In this document: piece after piece, positions 1-9,537 of the stretch
Position numbering within the stretch: position 1 is the first letter of the stretch
How the letters are laid out: every line of letters begins with the position of its first letter
Source of the DNA: Novosphingobium sp. Rr 2-17
GTDB lineage: Bacteria > Pseudomonadota > Alphaproteobacteria > Sphingomonadales > Sphingomonadaceae
Length of the DNA: 64,000 nt
Assembly (NCBI RefSeq): GCF_000272475.1
Contig: NZ_AKFJ01000110.1
Span: forward strand, 31,399 to 95,398
Direction: 5' to 3'
Notes under the pieces: generated by a model
The model's database searches: none
Told to the model about the DNA's origin: nothing
What the model saw: the letters and a program-made list of their open reading frames with translations, nothing else
Translations under genes and position numbers: made by a program

Positions 1-2
1 GC

Positions 3-1238
3 GGCGGTACCGGCCCTGCCACCGGCACCAATGCCACCACCTGCACTCCCGGCCCCTGGCACATCAAGCGCATGCTGATGGCGGCGGAGGGGCTGCCGAT
101 CAACCTCGCCTTCTCCGGCAAGGGCAACGCCAGCGATCCCGCCGCGCTGGAGGAAATGGTCCGCGCCGGGGCCTGCGCGCTCAAGCTGCACGAGGATTGG
201 GGCACCACGCCTGCCGCCATCGACTGCTGCCTTTCGGTGGCCGATGCGATGGATATCCAGGTGATGATCCATACCGATACGCTGAACGAAAGCGGCTTCG
301 TCGAGGATACCATCGCCGCGTTCAAAGGCCGCACGATCCACGCCTTCCACACCGAGGGTGCGGGCGGCGGGCACGCCCCGGACATCCTGAAGCTGGCGGG
401 CTTCGCCAACGTCATCCCGTCCTCAACCAATCCGACGATGCCGTTCACGATCAACACCATCGACGAGCATCTCGACATGCTGATGGTGTGCCACCACCTC
501 GACCCGTCGATCCCCGAGGACCTGGCCTTCGCCGAAAGCCGTATCCGCAAGGAAACCATCGCCGCCGAGGACATCCTGCACGATCTGGGCGCGCTCTCGA
601 TCCTCTCGTCCGACAGCCAGGCGATGGGCCGTGTCGGCGAAGTCATCACCCGCACCTGGCAGACCGCGCACAAGATGAAAGCGCAGCGCGGCGCCTTGCC
701 CGGAGACAGCGCCCAGGCCGACAACAATCGCGTGAAGCGCTACGTTGCCAAATACACGATCAATCCCGCCATCGCCCAGGGCCTCTCGCGGGAGATCGGC
801 TCGGTAGAAGTGGGCAAGTTGGCAGACCTGGTGCTTTGGAACCCGGCCTTCTTCGGCGCCAAGCCCGACCTCGTCATCAAGGGCGGCATGATCGTCAGCG
901 CGATGATGGGCGATGCGAACGCCTCGATCCCGACGCCGCAGCCGGTTCACTATCGCCCGATGTTCGGCCAGTACGGCAAGGCGATGGCGGCCAGTTGCAT
1001 CACCTTCGTCAGCCGCGCTGCTGCAGACGCCGGCATTGCCGAGGAACTGGGGCTTTCCCGCATGGTGCTGCCGGTTCACGGCGTGCGCGGCATCGGCAAG
1101 GCGCAGATGAAGCTCAACGATGCGTTGCCCGACATCCAGGTCGATCCCGAAACCTACGAAGTGCGCGCCGACGGCGAACTTCTCGTCTGCGAACCTGCCA
1201 CCGAGCTGCCCCTGGCGCAGCGCTATTTCCTGTATTGA
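3..1238 (+). CDS. ureC: Urease subunit alpha (C-terminal part)
   Basis: This is the catalytic nickel subunit of urease, which hydrolyses urea to ammonia and carbamate in the cytoplasm. The reading frame is open from base 3, upstream of the first internal ATG at 72, so the gene is cut by the window edge and lacks its N-terminal part. Visible family signatures are the ALKLHEDWG segment with the lysine that is carboxylated to bridge the nickels, the FHTEGAGGGHAPD nickel-binding histidines, the VCHHLD active-site flap and the SSDSQAMGR segment with the nickel-ligand aspartate. The order ureC-ureE-ureF-ureG-hupE is that of a classical urease operon; ureA, ureB and ureD would lie outside the window. 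Confidence 0.97.
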   Translation, partial: GGTGPATGTNATTCTPGPWHIKRMLMAAEGLPINLAFSGKGNASDPAALEEMVRAGACALKLHEDWGTTPAAIDCCLSVADAMDIQVMIHTDTLNESGFVEDTIAAFKGRTIHAFHTEGAGGGHAPDILKLAGFANVIPSSTNPTMPFTINTIDEHLDMLMVCHHLDPSIPEDLAFAESRIRKETIAAEDILHDLGALSILSSDSQAMGRVGEVITRTWQTAHKMKAQRGALPGDSAQADNNRVKRYVAKYTINPAIAQGLSREIGSVEVGKLADLVLWNPAFFGAKPDLVIKGGMIVSAMMGDANASIPTPQPVHYRPMFGQYGKAMAASCITFVSRAAADAGIAEELGLSRMVLPVHGVRGIGKAQMKLNDALPDIQVDPETYEVRADGELLVCEPATELPLAQRYFLY

Positions 1239-1246
1239 GACGCCCC

Positions 1247-1774
1247 ATGCGCCGCATCCACGCCATCGAACCGCACGCCCATGACGAGCCCGACGACGTT
1301 GTTCGGCTCGACTTCGACCAGCGCAACCGCCGCCGGATGGTCTTCACCACGGAGGCCGGCCGGCCCATCCTGCTCGACATGAGCCGCGCCGTGCATCTGC
1401 GCGATGGCGACCGGCTGCGCCTGGAAGACGGCTCCAGCGTGCGGGTGGACGCGATCGGCGAAGCGCTGCTCCAGATCCACGCCCATTCGAGCGCCGAACT
1501 GGTCCGCATCGCCTGGCACCTGGGCAATCGCCACTTGCCGACGCAACTGGTGCTGGGCGAAAACGGCGGGTCGATCCTGATCCGCCACGATCACGTCATC
1601 GCCGAAATGATCGAGGGCCTGGGCGGCCACTGCCACCAAGTGACCGCACCGTTCGATCCAGAAGGCGGCGCTTATTCCGGCGGCGGCCACAGCCATTCGC
1701 ATGACCATGACCACGCGCACGACCACGGGCATGGGCATGGGCAAGATCACGGGCACGACCACGCGCATGGCTGA
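1247..1774 (+). CDS. ureE: Urease accessory protein UreE, nickel chaperone
   Basis: UreE delivers nickel to the UreDFG-apourease complex. The 175-residue product starts MRRIHAIEPH eight bases after the ureC stop. It ends in a histidine/aspartate-rich tail from about residue 149 (HSHSHDHDHAHDHGHGHG and onwards), which is the typical nickel-storing tail of UreE. The frame is open much further upstream, but only the ATG at 1247 gives a normal UreE N-terminus and clears ureC. Its last eight bases overlap the start of ureF, so translation is probably coupled. Confidence 0.95.
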   Translation: MRRIHAIEPHAHDEPDDVVRLDFDQRNRRRMVFTTEAGRPILLDMSRAVHLRDGDRLRLEDGSSVRVDAIGEALLQIHAHSSAELVRIAWHLGNRHLPTQLVLGENGGSILIRHDHVIAEMIEGLGGHCHQVTAPFDPEGGAYSGGGHSHSHDHDHAHDHGHGHGQDHGHDHAHG

Positions 1775-2462
1775 CGCCGAACTTTTCGACCTGATGAGCT
1801 GGATGTCGCCGGCCTGGCCGATCGGCGCCTTCGCGCATTCGGGCGGGTTGGAATGGGCCGTGGAAGCCGGCCATGTCACCGACCGGGCGAGCACCCTGGC
1901 GTGGATCACCGCGATGGTCGAACACGGTTCGATCCGCAACGACGTGGTCTTGTTCACCCATGCCTGGCGCGCGGCCAAGGCACGGGACGTGCCGGCCCTG
2001 GCGGACATCGCCGAACTCGCGCTCGCCAGCCAGATCGGCCACGAGCGCCGGTTGGAAAGCACCGCCCAAGGCGCGGCGTTCGTGCGCATCGCCCGGTCCG
2101 CATCGGGCGTCGCGCCGTTCGCCGAGTTGTTGGCTGAGATCGAAGACCAGGAAGCCGCCTATCCCGTCGTCGCTGCCGTCCTGTTCGCATGTCGCGGCCT
2201 GGAATTCGAACGCGCGTTGACGGCATGGCTGCACGGTGCGGTGTCCAACCTGGTTTCCGCCGCGCAGAGGCTGGTCCCGCTGGGCCAGACTGATGGCCAG
2301 CTCGTCCTGCACGATTGCCGCCCTTGCGTGCTGCGCGCGGTCGAGGACGCGCTCAGCCTTCCCGAAGACGATCCGTTCGACGCGCTGGGCGGCTGCACGC
2401 TGATGGCCGATCTAGGCTGTATGGCCCACGAAACCCAGTATACGAGGCTCTTTCGCACATGA
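1767..2462 (+). CDS. ureF: Urease accessory protein UreF
   Basis: UreF is the all-helical accessory factor that docks on UreD/urease and controls the GTPase UreG during nickel insertion. The 231-residue product begins MADAELFDLMSWMSPAWPIGAFAHSGGLEWAV, which carries the usual UreF N-terminal SPAxPIGAFxxSxGLE signature. The frame is also open from 1701, but those codons lie in the His-tail DNA of ureE and read as low-complexity MTMTTRTTTG, so the ATG at 1767 is preferred. It overlaps ureE by 8 bases, and its TGA overlaps the ureG ATG by 4. Confidence 0.95.
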   Translation: MADAELFDLMSWMSPAWPIGAFAHSGGLEWAVEAGHVTDRASTLAWITAMVEHGSIRNDVVLFTHAWRAAKARDVPALADIAELALASQIGHERRLESTAQGAAFVRIARSASGVAPFAELLAEIEDQEAAYPVVAAVLFACRGLEFERALTAWLHGAVSNLVSAAQRLVPLGQTDGQLVLHDCRPCVLRAVEDALSLPEDDPFDALGGCTLMADLGCMAHETQYTRLFRT

Positions 2463-3106
2463 ACGCAGTATCGCTTCCTACCCCCGGTAATGGGGCCTTG
2501 CGCGTCGGCATTGGCGGCCCGGTCGGCTCGGGCAAGACCGCGCTGATGGACGCGCTGTGCAAGCGCCTGCGCGGTGCCTACGACCTCGCCGCCATCACTA
2601 ACGACATCTACACCCGCGAAGACGCCGAATTCCTCACCCGCGCCGGATCGCTGACCCCGGACCGCATCCTGGGCGTGGAGACCGGCGGCTGCCCGCACAC
2701 CGCGATCCGCGAGGACGCCTCGATGAACCTGGCCGCCGTCGACGTGCTGGAAAAGCGCTTCCCCGGCATCGAACTGATCCTGATCGAGAGCGGCGGCGAC
2801 AACCTCGCGGCCACGTTCAGCCCGGAACTGGCCGACATCACGATCTACGTCATCGACGTGTCCGCCGGCGACAAGATCCCACGCAAAGGCGGCCCCGGCA
2901 TCACCCGCTCGGACATGCTCGTGATCAACAAGATCGACCTCGCACCCCTCGTCGGCGCCAGCCTCGAAGTGATGGACCGCGACGCGAAGAAGATGCGGGG
3001 CGAACGGCCCTTCGTGTTCTCCAACCTGCGCGCCGGCAAAGGTCTGGAAGAGATCGCCGATTTCATCATCAAAGCGGGCGGCCTGCCCGAAAGGATCGCA
3101 GCATGA
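2459..3106 (+). CDS. ureG: Urease accessory GTPase UreG
   Basis: UreG is the SIMIBI-class GTPase that powers nickel insertion into urease. The product is 215 residues, the usual size. The P-loop GGPVGSGKT is at residues 19-27. Downstream are the metal-switch GVETGGCPHT segment with the invariant Cys-Pro-His nickel-binding motif, IESGGDNLAATFSPELAD, and NKIDLA for guanine recognition. The start ATG at 2459 lies in an ATGA overlap with the ureF stop, and its own stop overlaps the next start in the same way, so ureF, ureG and the permease are translationally coupled. Confidence 0.97.
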   Translation: MNAVSLPTPGNGALRVGIGGPVGSGKTALMDALCKRLRGAYDLAAITNDIYTREDAEFLTRAGSLTPDRILGVETGGCPHTAIREDASMNLAAVDVLEKRFPGIELILIESGGDNLAATFSPELADITIYVIDVSAGDKIPRKGGPGITRSDMLVINKIDLAPLVGASLEVMDRDAKKMRGERPFVFSNLRAGKGLEEIADFIIKAGGLPERIAA

Positions 3107-3669
3107 AGCGTATCGCCACCACTGCCCTCACCCTTGCCGCCGCTCTCGCTCCGGCAGCGGCGCTGGCCCATCCCGGCCACGGCGACGACTCCTTCGCCGC
3201 TGGGGTCATTCATCCACTGACCGGCGCGGACCATATCGCGGCGATGCTGCTGGTCGGGCTGGGCGCGGCGATCTTCCTCAAGCGCGACGGTTGGATGCTT
3301 CCGGTGGCATTCCTGGCCGCGCTTGCGCTGGGCTTTTCGACCTTCGCGTTAATACCCAGCACTCTGGCCGAAGCCGGGATCATCGCCTCGGTCATCGCGC
3401 TGGGCGTTGCCACCGCATTCCAGGCCAAAGCCCCTGCCCCCATTGCGCTGCTGCTGGTGGCGCTGTTCGGCTATGCGCATGGCGCCGCCCATGGCATCGA
3501 GGCACCGCAAGGCACCACCCCGGCATTGTTCGCAGGTGGCTTCCTGGCGGCCAGCGCCGCGCTTCACCTGGGCGGCTATGTGCTGGCCCGCACGTTGCCG
3601 GTCTCAGCGTTGCGCTTGATCGGCGTGGGAAGCGCGGGCTTCGGCCTCGCTCTTGCCGCGCTGACATAA
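3103..3669 (+). CDS. HupE/UreJ family nickel permease
   Basis: A small polytopic inner-membrane protein of 188 residues that supplies nickel to the urease maturation proteins. It opens with a signal-like segment ending near residue 22 (ALA). This is followed by a His-rich HPGHGDD and then HPLTGADH at residues 37-44, which fits the HX5DH metal-binding motif that defines HupE/UreJ. About six hydrophobic helices follow. The gene overlaps ureG by ATGA, placing it firmly in the urease operon, which favours nickel over cobalt as substrate. No clear terminator is visible between it and the convergent gene downstream. Confidence 0.9.
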   Translation: MKRIATTALTLAAALAPAAALAHPGHGDDSFAAGVIHPLTGADHIAAMLLVGLGAAIFLKRDGWMLPVAFLAALALGFSTFALIPSTLAEAGIIASVIALGVATAFQAKAPAPIALLLVALFGYAHGAAHGIEAPQGTTPALFAGGFLAASAALHLGGYVLARTLPVSALRLIGVGSAGFGLALAALT

Positions 3670-3745
3670 GCGGGTCTTGGCGGACTTGACCGTGACAGGC
3701 GCTGGTATTCGCAGCCCGGCAAGGCCGCTGCAATCGCCGGACGCT

Positions 3746-5227
3746 CTATCCCACCGGATCGGTTCGCTGATGACACCCACAGCCGTAGTATCGTTGCAAG
3801 ACGGCCTGCGCCTGGGTGATTTCGGCAAGGTCGGTGGGGGCGTAAGCGGCGCGAGCCTCGCCGATCAACCGGGCTTCCAGAGCTGCCAGGTCGATGCCGA
3901 GACATGCCCCTGAATCGACCACGTTCCGGCCATTCACGATCAAACCACGCACGTGTTCTGACCGCGCTCTCCCCATCAACAACGGCAGGGGATCGGGATC
4001 AGGCACGACGGAATCGCTGGCAATGGCAGCGAAATCCAGCAGAAGAAGGTCGGCGGGTGCCCCCAGCAAGATGCGGCCACCTCCATCTTCGCCGATCGCT
4101 GATTTTCTGCCGGTCTTCAGCGCCCCTCGCAGGATCGACTGCATATCGAGACCCGGGCCGGGCAAAGTGCCGCAGCGGGCATGCAAATGCCAGGCGAGCC
4201 GTATCTCGCGCAGCATGTCTTCATCATCGTCTAGCGCCATGCCATCCAACCCGAAAGCGACGGGCACGCCTGCCCCCAGCAAGCTTGCCAAGGCCGGCGT
4301 GCCCGATCGCAGCCGCAGGTTCGAAGAGGCATTGATAGAGACGGTTACGCCTCGCTTCGCCAGAAGCGCGATGTCGCGATCGTCCAGCCACACGCAATGA
4401 GCCACGGTCAAACGTTCGCTGAGCAGGCCCAGTTCATCGAGCCAAGCCACGAGACCCTGGGGATGATGCGTATCCGCCCACTGGCGCTGCAGTTCGGTCT
4501 CCAACAAATGGGTGTGAATGCGCCGGCCATCGGCTGCGGAAGCGGTCGCAATGGCGGCCAGCGTTTCGGGACGCGCCCATTGCGGTGCAACGGGATGATA
4601 CTGGAGCGTGAAAGTTGCATGCTCGAACGCCTTGGCCTGCTCGAACAAGGTAAAATTCGTCTCGCAATCGCGCATATTTTGATCGGCGACGAGGATCGCG
4701 GAACGCTTTGCCTCGGGCGATAGCGCGGCGAGCGCCGCGAGATCACCGTAGACCAGCGGGTTGCGATCGAAGAAAGGCCAGCCGAATGCAACCCGCACGC
4801 CCACGTCGCGCGCCGCTCGCGATACAGCTTCGGCTTCGGCCAGCAGGGCGCGACCGTCCTGAGTGTTGTGGCAGTGGTTGACGACTGCCACCCCGCTGCG
4901 CGCCAGCCGTCCCAGCGCCACGACGGCATTGAGCCAGGGATCGACCTTGGGCTGGCGGCGCAGTTCGGGAAGCCAAGTCTCCAGCGACTGGTCAGCCGCC
5001 CCGTAGGCCAGCGTGCGCAAGCCCCGGCCATGATCGTGCGCATCGGCCAGCGCCGGCATCACCAGCGTTCCCGCTTCCTCCCGAGTCAGCGCCTCAACGG
5101 CCAGGGGCTGGATCGACGAAATGCGCCCGTCGGCCCCGATCGCGATCTCGGTTGGTCCCAGGATTGCTCCGGCGGCATCGCACAGCACGCGACCGGCACG
5201 CAGAGTCTGAGGCGCAGGATCCTTCAT
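3746..5227 (-). CDS. TRZ/ATZ-type amidohydrolase (deaminase-like)
   Basis: A metal-dependent amidohydrolase of 493 residues, resembling cytosine/8-oxoguanine deaminases and triazine hydrolases. The N-terminal metal motif reads ALADAHDHGRG, a variant of the DxHxH signature. Later come an HTHLLET and a VAHC histidine motif, then NASSNLRLRSG followed by FGLDGMALDDDEDMLREIR, which mirrors the conserved SNLxLxSG...GTDG...D.DM pattern of the TRZ/ATZ group. The substrate cannot be told; purine, pyrimidine or triazine-like amines are the family range. The gene stands alone, convergent with the urease operon and divergent from a TonB receptor, so substrate import through that receptor is a reasonable inference. 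Confidence 0.85.
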   Translation of the reverse strand: MKDPAPQTLRAGRVLCDAAGAILGPTEIAIGADGRISSIQPLAVEALTREEAGTLVMPALADAHDHGRGLRTLAYGAADQSLETWLPELRRQPKVDPWLNAVVALGRLARSGVAVVNHCHNTQDGRALLAEAEAVSRAARDVGVRVAFGWPFFDRNPLVYGDLAALAALSPEAKRSAILVADQNMRDCETNFTLFEQAKAFEHATFTLQYHPVAPQWARPETLAAIATASAADGRRIHTHLLETELQRQWADTHHPQGLVAWLDELGLLSERLTVAHCVWLDDRDIALLAKRGVTVSINASSNLRLRSGTPALASLLGAGVPVAFGLDGMALDDDEDMLREIRLAWHLHARCGTLPGPGLDMQSILRGALKTGRKSAIGEDGGGRILLGAPADLLLLDFAAIASDSVVPDPDPLPLLMGRARSEHVRGLIVNGRNVVDSGACLGIDLAALEARLIGEARAAYAPTDLAEITQAQAVLQRYYGCGCHQRTDPVG

Positions 5228-5486
5228 AACGCCAAACTAGGCCGACTGGCCCCAGGCTGGCGATGCAAAAATGCGCTCACACCTAATCGCGACCAGCAAC
5301 GCCACGTGTCCTTCAAGCCGCCGCGGGGAAAACACTCTCACGGTTTTAGCAACAGGCAGGTTCGGTTCTTGCAATGGTCGGGAACCCAAAAGTTTGTCTT
5401 CATAGGGCAAGCGCGCCGCTCAGCCCGTCGATAGACGGCTGGGACATCCATGACCAACAATTCGGCAGGCGTCAGTGGAGGACATA

Positions 5487-7946
5487 ATGAGGGATCGGAC
5501 CACACAGCGAAGCGCGCGGGGGATGGAAAGAAACGTCCAGGATACGGACCAAAAAAAGGGGTTTCGCGTGATGTCTCGTAACAAGAATGAGATTGAGATT
5601 GCTGCTCGCCATCAGCGCGGTCGGTGGGCGCAGGCGGCGTCTTGTGGCGCAATCGCATGCAGCATGGTCGCGCTGGCGCTTGGCACACCGGCCTTCGCTG
5701 CCGATGCTGCTGCTGATACCGCCGCTTCCGACGATAGCACGAGCACGATCGTAGTGACGGCGCTGCGCCGCGAGCAGTCGATCAACGAAGTGCCCATCTC
5801 GGTGAACAGCTACTCCAAGCAGGCGATGGACCAGCAGGGTATCCGCTCCATCGAGGATCTTTCCCGGTACACCCCTGCCCTGACATTCACCTCTTCGGCC
5901 GGCGTCAGCGCCAATAACGGCAGCAACATCTCCATCCGTGGCCTGACCTCGGATGTGGGTTCGGCCACCACCGCGATCTATATCGACGACACTCCGATCC
6001 AGATCCGCAACGTCGGCTATTATGGCGGCAACCCCTATCCCAAGGTCTTTGACCTCGACCGCGTGGAAGTACTTTACGGGCCGCAAGGCACTTTGTTTGG
6101 CGCCAGTGCAGAGGGCGGCGCCGTACGCTTCATCACGCCGGGTCCGAACTACGACGCGTTCCACATCTACGCTCGCTCGCAGGTTTCGTTCACCGAAAAG
6201 GGCGCACCCAGCTACGAAACGGGTCTCGCGTTCGGCGGCCCGATCACGGAGAATTTGGCCTTCCGCATGAGCGGTTGGTATCAGCACACCGGCGGTTACA
6301 TCGACCAAGTGGCGCAGGGCACTGACAACGTCATCAAGAAGGACATCAATTCCAGCAACGCGTTCGTCTATCGAGCATCTCTGGGCTGGAAGCCGACCGA
6401 CACGCTGACGATCACACCCGCCTTCTACTACCAGCGCACGCATTCGAACGCTCGCGATGACTACTGGGAAGGCTACGGCGACGCGTCCAACAACGACTAC
6501 CACACCGGCGTCTACGGCCAGGAGCCCAGCACGGACACGTTTTACCTGCCTTCGCTCAAGGTAAACTGGGAAGTCGCGCCCAACATCGATCTCATCACCA
6601 ACACGTCCTACTTTGCCCGCAAGCAGGAGCAGACGCTGAACTACGGGACCTACTTCTCGGTCCTGCGTACCGGCAACGCGTTCGGAACATACTCGAACAA
6701 GGACCTCGACAACGCTTACGACTACCTGAATCTGAAACAGAAAAACTTCGTTCAGGAAGCGCGGCTGCAGTCCTACGATAACGCGCTGATCGACTGGACG
6801 GCGGGGGTTTACTACTCCAAAACCAAGCAGGACTTCAGCAACTACACCGGATCGGGACGCACGCCCGGAACTTTGGTCAGCGGTTACACCCAGTACGATA
6901 ACCGCTACAGCTACGTGAACCTCGTCAATACCAAGGAAGAACAGATCGCTGGTTACGCCAGCGTCGACGTGAAGCCTACCGAGGGTCTGACGCTGACTGC
7001 TGCCATCCGCTACAGCCACGTCGATTTCGATTTCCAAAATACAGTTGACGGTCCTTCCGTCAAAAACGTACGCACCGTGACTACTGCAAACACCAAGGAA
7101 GGCGCCTGGACGCCCAAGTTCGGCATCTCGTACAAGATCGCGCCGAACAACATGGTCTACGCCTCGGCGACCAAGGGCTTCCGTCCCGGTGGCGCCCAGG
7201 CCAAGATCGTCAATGAATCTTGCGCTGGCGATCTTGCGGCGCTGGGCCTCAGCGAGAGCCCTACCTCGTATAAGTCGGACTCCATGTGGTCCTACGAAGC
7301 AGGCACCAAGAACGCTTTGTTCGGCGGCAAGGTGAACGTAGGCGCCAGCGCTTACCTGATGAAGTGGAAGAACATTCAGCAGTCCGTGCGCCTGCCGACA
7401 TGCTCTTTCTCGATGATCTACAACCTCGGCAACGCAACTGCTAAGGGCCTGGAAGCCACGATTGACGTGCGTCCGTTCGAAGGCCTGAACCTGGGCGGCA
7501 ATGTCGGCTACGTCAAAACGACGTATGACGATGACATCTACAGCGGCAGTGGCAGCAACATCCTGTTGCTCAAGGCAGCAGGCCAGCACATCGGCGGCCC
7601 GGCCTGGACCGGCCACTTTTACGGTTCGTATGAGGCGCCCGTCACGGACACTGTGAAAGCGTACGTGCGCGGCGATTACACCTTTGCGAGCCATCAATAT
7701 CAGTTCCAGTCGGACCCTACGAGCTATGGGTACGACTCCGGTCTGACGGCGCTGGGCGCTCGCAACTTCGTATCCGCGCGCCTCGGCGCCCGGTTCAGTG
7801 GTGCGGATCTTTCGCTCTTCGTCGACAACTTGTTCAATTCGCATGACGTTTTGGCCCGAGGCCACGACTCGACCGGCTCGACGCTCTACTACGATCAGAG
7901 CTACCGCCCGCGCACCGTGGGCCTGACGCTCTCGTTCGTGAACTAA
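5487..7946 (+). CDS. TonB-dependent outer-membrane receptor
   Basis: An outer-membrane receptor for energised uptake of a large or scarce substrate. The chosen ATG at 5487 follows GGAGG by five bases. This gives a long charged n-region before the hydrophobic signal segment that ends at about TPAFA; an ATG at 5571 is the main alternative start. A TonB-box-like STSTIVVTALRREQSINEVPISV precedes the plug domain (NISIRGLTSD, VEVLYGPQGTLFGASAEGGAVRF), followed by a 22-strand-type barrel ending RPRTVGLTLSFVN. The sequence is of the sphingomonad catabolic receptor type, not obviously a siderophore receptor. A strong hairpin terminator follows at 7976. Confidence 0.93.
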   Translation: MRDRTTQRSARGMERNVQDTDQKKGFRVMSRNKNEIEIAARHQRGRWAQAASCGAIACSMVALALGTPAFAADAAADTAASDDSTSTIVVTALRREQSINEVPISVNSYSKQAMDQQGIRSIEDLSRYTPALTFTSSAGVSANNGSNISIRGLTSDVGSATTAIYIDDTPIQIRNVGYYGGNPYPKVFDLDRVEVLYGPQGTLFGASAEGGAVRFITPGPNYDAFHIYARSQVSFTEKGAPSYETGLAFGGPITENLAFRMSGWYQHTGGYIDQVAQGTDNVIKKDINSSNAFVYRASLGWKPTDTLTITPAFYYQRTHSNARDDYWEGYGDASNNDYHTGVYGQEPSTDTFYLPSLKVNWEVAPNIDLITNTSYFARKQEQTLNYGTYFSVLRTGNAFGTYSNKDLDNAYDYLNLKQKNFVQEARLQSYDNALIDWTAGVYYSKTKQDFSNYTGSGRTPGTLVSGYTQYDNRYSYVNLVNTKEEQIAGYASVDVKPTEGLTLTAAIRYSHVDFDFQNTVDGPSVKNVRTVTTANTKEGAWTPKFGISYKIAPNNMVYASATKGFRPGGAQAKIVNESCAGDLAALGLSESPTSYKSDSMWSYEAGTKNALFGGKVNVGASAYLMKWKNIQQSVRLPTCSFSMIYNLGNATAKGLEATIDVRPFEGLNLGGNVGYVKTTYDDDIYSGSGSNILLLKAAGQHIGGPAWTGHFYGSYEAPVTDTVKAYVRGDYTFASHQYQFQSDPTSYGYDSGLTALGARNFVSARLGARFSGADLSLFVDNLFNSHDVLARGHDSTGSTLYYDQSYRPRTVGLTLSFVN

Positions 7947-7975
7947 GACAAAACCCCCTGAGGGTCGCAACGGGC

Positions 7976-8007
7976 GGCGGGAGCAGCAATGCTCCCGCCG
8001 TTCTTTT
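7976..8007 (+). terminator. Intrinsic terminator of the TonB receptor gene
   Basis: A perfect 10-bp stem GGCGGGAGCA / TGCTCCCGCC at 7976-7985 and 7990-7999 closes on a GCAA tetraloop and runs into the T-rich GTTCTTTTGT. It lies 30 bases after the receptor stop codon, as expected for rho-independent termination. Confidence 0.85.
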
Positions 8008-8031
8008 GTGCGGTTAGCAAATGGCAGGCAC

Positions 8032-8063
8032 AAAAAAGCCCCACGCGGATCGCGCAGGGCTTT
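8032..8063 (-). terminator. Intrinsic terminator of the lipase-like gene
   Basis: Read on the minus strand, AAAGCCCT and GGGGCTTTTTT form a stem around a GC-rich loop and end in a run of six T. It lies 23 bases after the stop of the minus-strand hydrolase gene, back to back with the plus-strand terminator at 7976. Confidence 0.8.
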
Positions 8064-8085
8064 GTCTATCGCAGGAGTAAGGCAA

Positions 8086-9378
8086 TCATCCTTGCGAGGA
8101 CGTCTTTTTCTGAAGCGGCCCCGGAGGCGCAATGGTGCCGCAGTTCGATGTCGGCACCTTTCCGGCCAGCAGTGCCTTGGCGAATGGGATGGAGTCACGC
8201 GCAGAGACGTTCACAGTGCTGCCGTGATCCTCGCCCGGATACGTGTGCCACTGAACCCGCGTCCCGGCGGCGCACATCGCCTTGACGGCGTTGTACTGAC
8301 CCTGCGTGCCCGCCATATCATCGGCCAGGCCAGTGCCAGCGAAGATCACGCCGGGCATCTTGCCGTCGGGAAAGTTGAAATTGGCGTCCATCTTCCCGTC
8401 GATCGGGGCGAGGTTTTCGACGAAGGCGTCCTGCCCGGTCAGCCCTTCTTCCTTGGCCTGCGCAAACAGATCGCGCAGGCAGGCGCTGCGCGCGCGCTTG
8501 AGCAAGGCATAGCCGGCGGGCTTCACGAAATCGGCCGGATCAAGCTCGGGGTGCAAAGCGCGGTCGATGCCGGCGATCCGCAACATTCCAAAGCCGGGGT
8601 TCATGTGGTGAGCGTCGGTCAGCGTGTTCGACTTTGCGACGTAATCGACGGGGCGCGGCGTATCGAACGTCATGACTAGGCCGGTTGCGACGGTGCCGGC
8701 CACCTGCAAGTTCGGCGCGTAGGCGGGCGCCAGATACGTCGCGCCCAGCGCCGCGCCCGACCCTTGCGACTGGCCGACGACGATGACGCGGTTCGATAGC
8801 ACGCGCGGGTAGGCAGCAACGGCTGCACGCGCGCCATCCAGCACCGAGCGCCCTTCGGAACGCCAGAGCAAATAGGGATGCATCCCCTTCGTTCCCAAGC
8901 CCTCGTAGTCGGTGGCGACAACCGCGAAGCCGGCCTCCAGCCACTTGCCCAGATATTCGTCATCACGCTCGGACGTTCCGGTCCACGACGGCGCGCATGG
9001 ATCGGCAACACCCGTGGTTCCATGAGCCCATGCCATGACTGGCCAACCGCCTTTGGGTGCCTTGCCTTTGGGCAGGAACATCATACCCGAGACGGCCACG
9101 GCACCGCGACCCACGCCGCTGGTCGAACTATAGAGGATGCGCAGCGCCGTGCCGGCTTCGGGCTGGGGTAGCTTGGTCGGCAAGGCCTCTTGCCGCAACA
9201 TCCGACCCGGCTGACCAACCGGCCCGCTCCAGTCGTAGAACGGCGAGACACCGCCGTCCCCGTCGATGTTGCCCCGGTCAGTGGTGGTTCGGTTCTGCTC
9301 GGCCATCGCGATGTTGGGCACGATCGAGGCGAGTGGCAGCGCGGCGATCGCCGCAAGAGTGGTGATGCGGTGTTTCAT
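8086..9378 (-). CDS. Secreted alpha/beta hydrolase, secretory-lipase family
   Basis: An exported serine hydrolase of 430 residues. A clear signal peptide ends near residue 26 (NIAMA). The fold shows an oxyanion-region AWAHGTTG at about 117-123, the nucleophile elbow GQSQG with Ser204, and a long insert typical of the LIP-type secretory lipases; the substrate is probably an ester or acyl compound. The late DLAD/EDHGSTV segments carry plausible catalytic Asp and His. It is convergent with the TonB receptor and divergent from an MFS carrier, so it may release a substrate in the periplasm that the neighbouring transporters handle. That link is inference. Confidence 0.85.
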   Translation of the reverse strand: MKHRITTLAAIAALPLASIVPNIAMAEQNRTTTDRGNIDGDGGVSPFYDWSGPVGQPGRMLRQEALPTKLPQPEAGTALRILYSSTSGVGRGAVAVSGMMFLPKGKAPKGGWPVMAWAHGTTGVADPCAPSWTGTSERDDEYLGKWLEAGFAVVATDYEGLGTKGMHPYLLWRSEGRSVLDGARAAVAAYPRVLSNRVIVVGQSQGSGAALGATYLAPAYAPNLQVAGTVATGLVMTFDTPRPVDYVAKSNTLTDAHHMNPGFGMLRIAGIDRALHPELDPADFVKPAGYALLKRARSACLRDLFAQAKEEGLTGQDAFVENLAPIDGKMDANFNFPDGKMPGVIFAGTGLADDMAGTQGQYNAVKAMCAAGTRVQWHTYPGEDHGSTVNVSARDSIPFAKALLAGKVPTSNCGTIAPPGPLQKKTSSQG

Positions 9379-9537
9379 GGCGGGTAGGCTTCCCTTTGCG
9401 ACGATGGACCGAGTTCTAGCCTTTGTCGCGCGCTGCCGGACTCTCCGAAAAGTATACGCCTCGGTGCGGATTGCGAACCCCGCTTGCCCAGCAGCACCCG
9501 GCTCCTATCGTCCCCACAACAAGGAGTTTAGTCGAAT

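Noticed and set aside
1701..1766. Upstream start for ureF
   Set aside because: The added residues are just another frame of the UreE histidine tail; the ATG at 1767 gives the family N-terminus.
5472..8198. A 908-codon open frame antisense to the first TonB receptor
   Set aside because: It mirrors the receptor gene, has arginine/valine-rich low-information sequence, no recognisable domain, and runs through the terminator hairpins.
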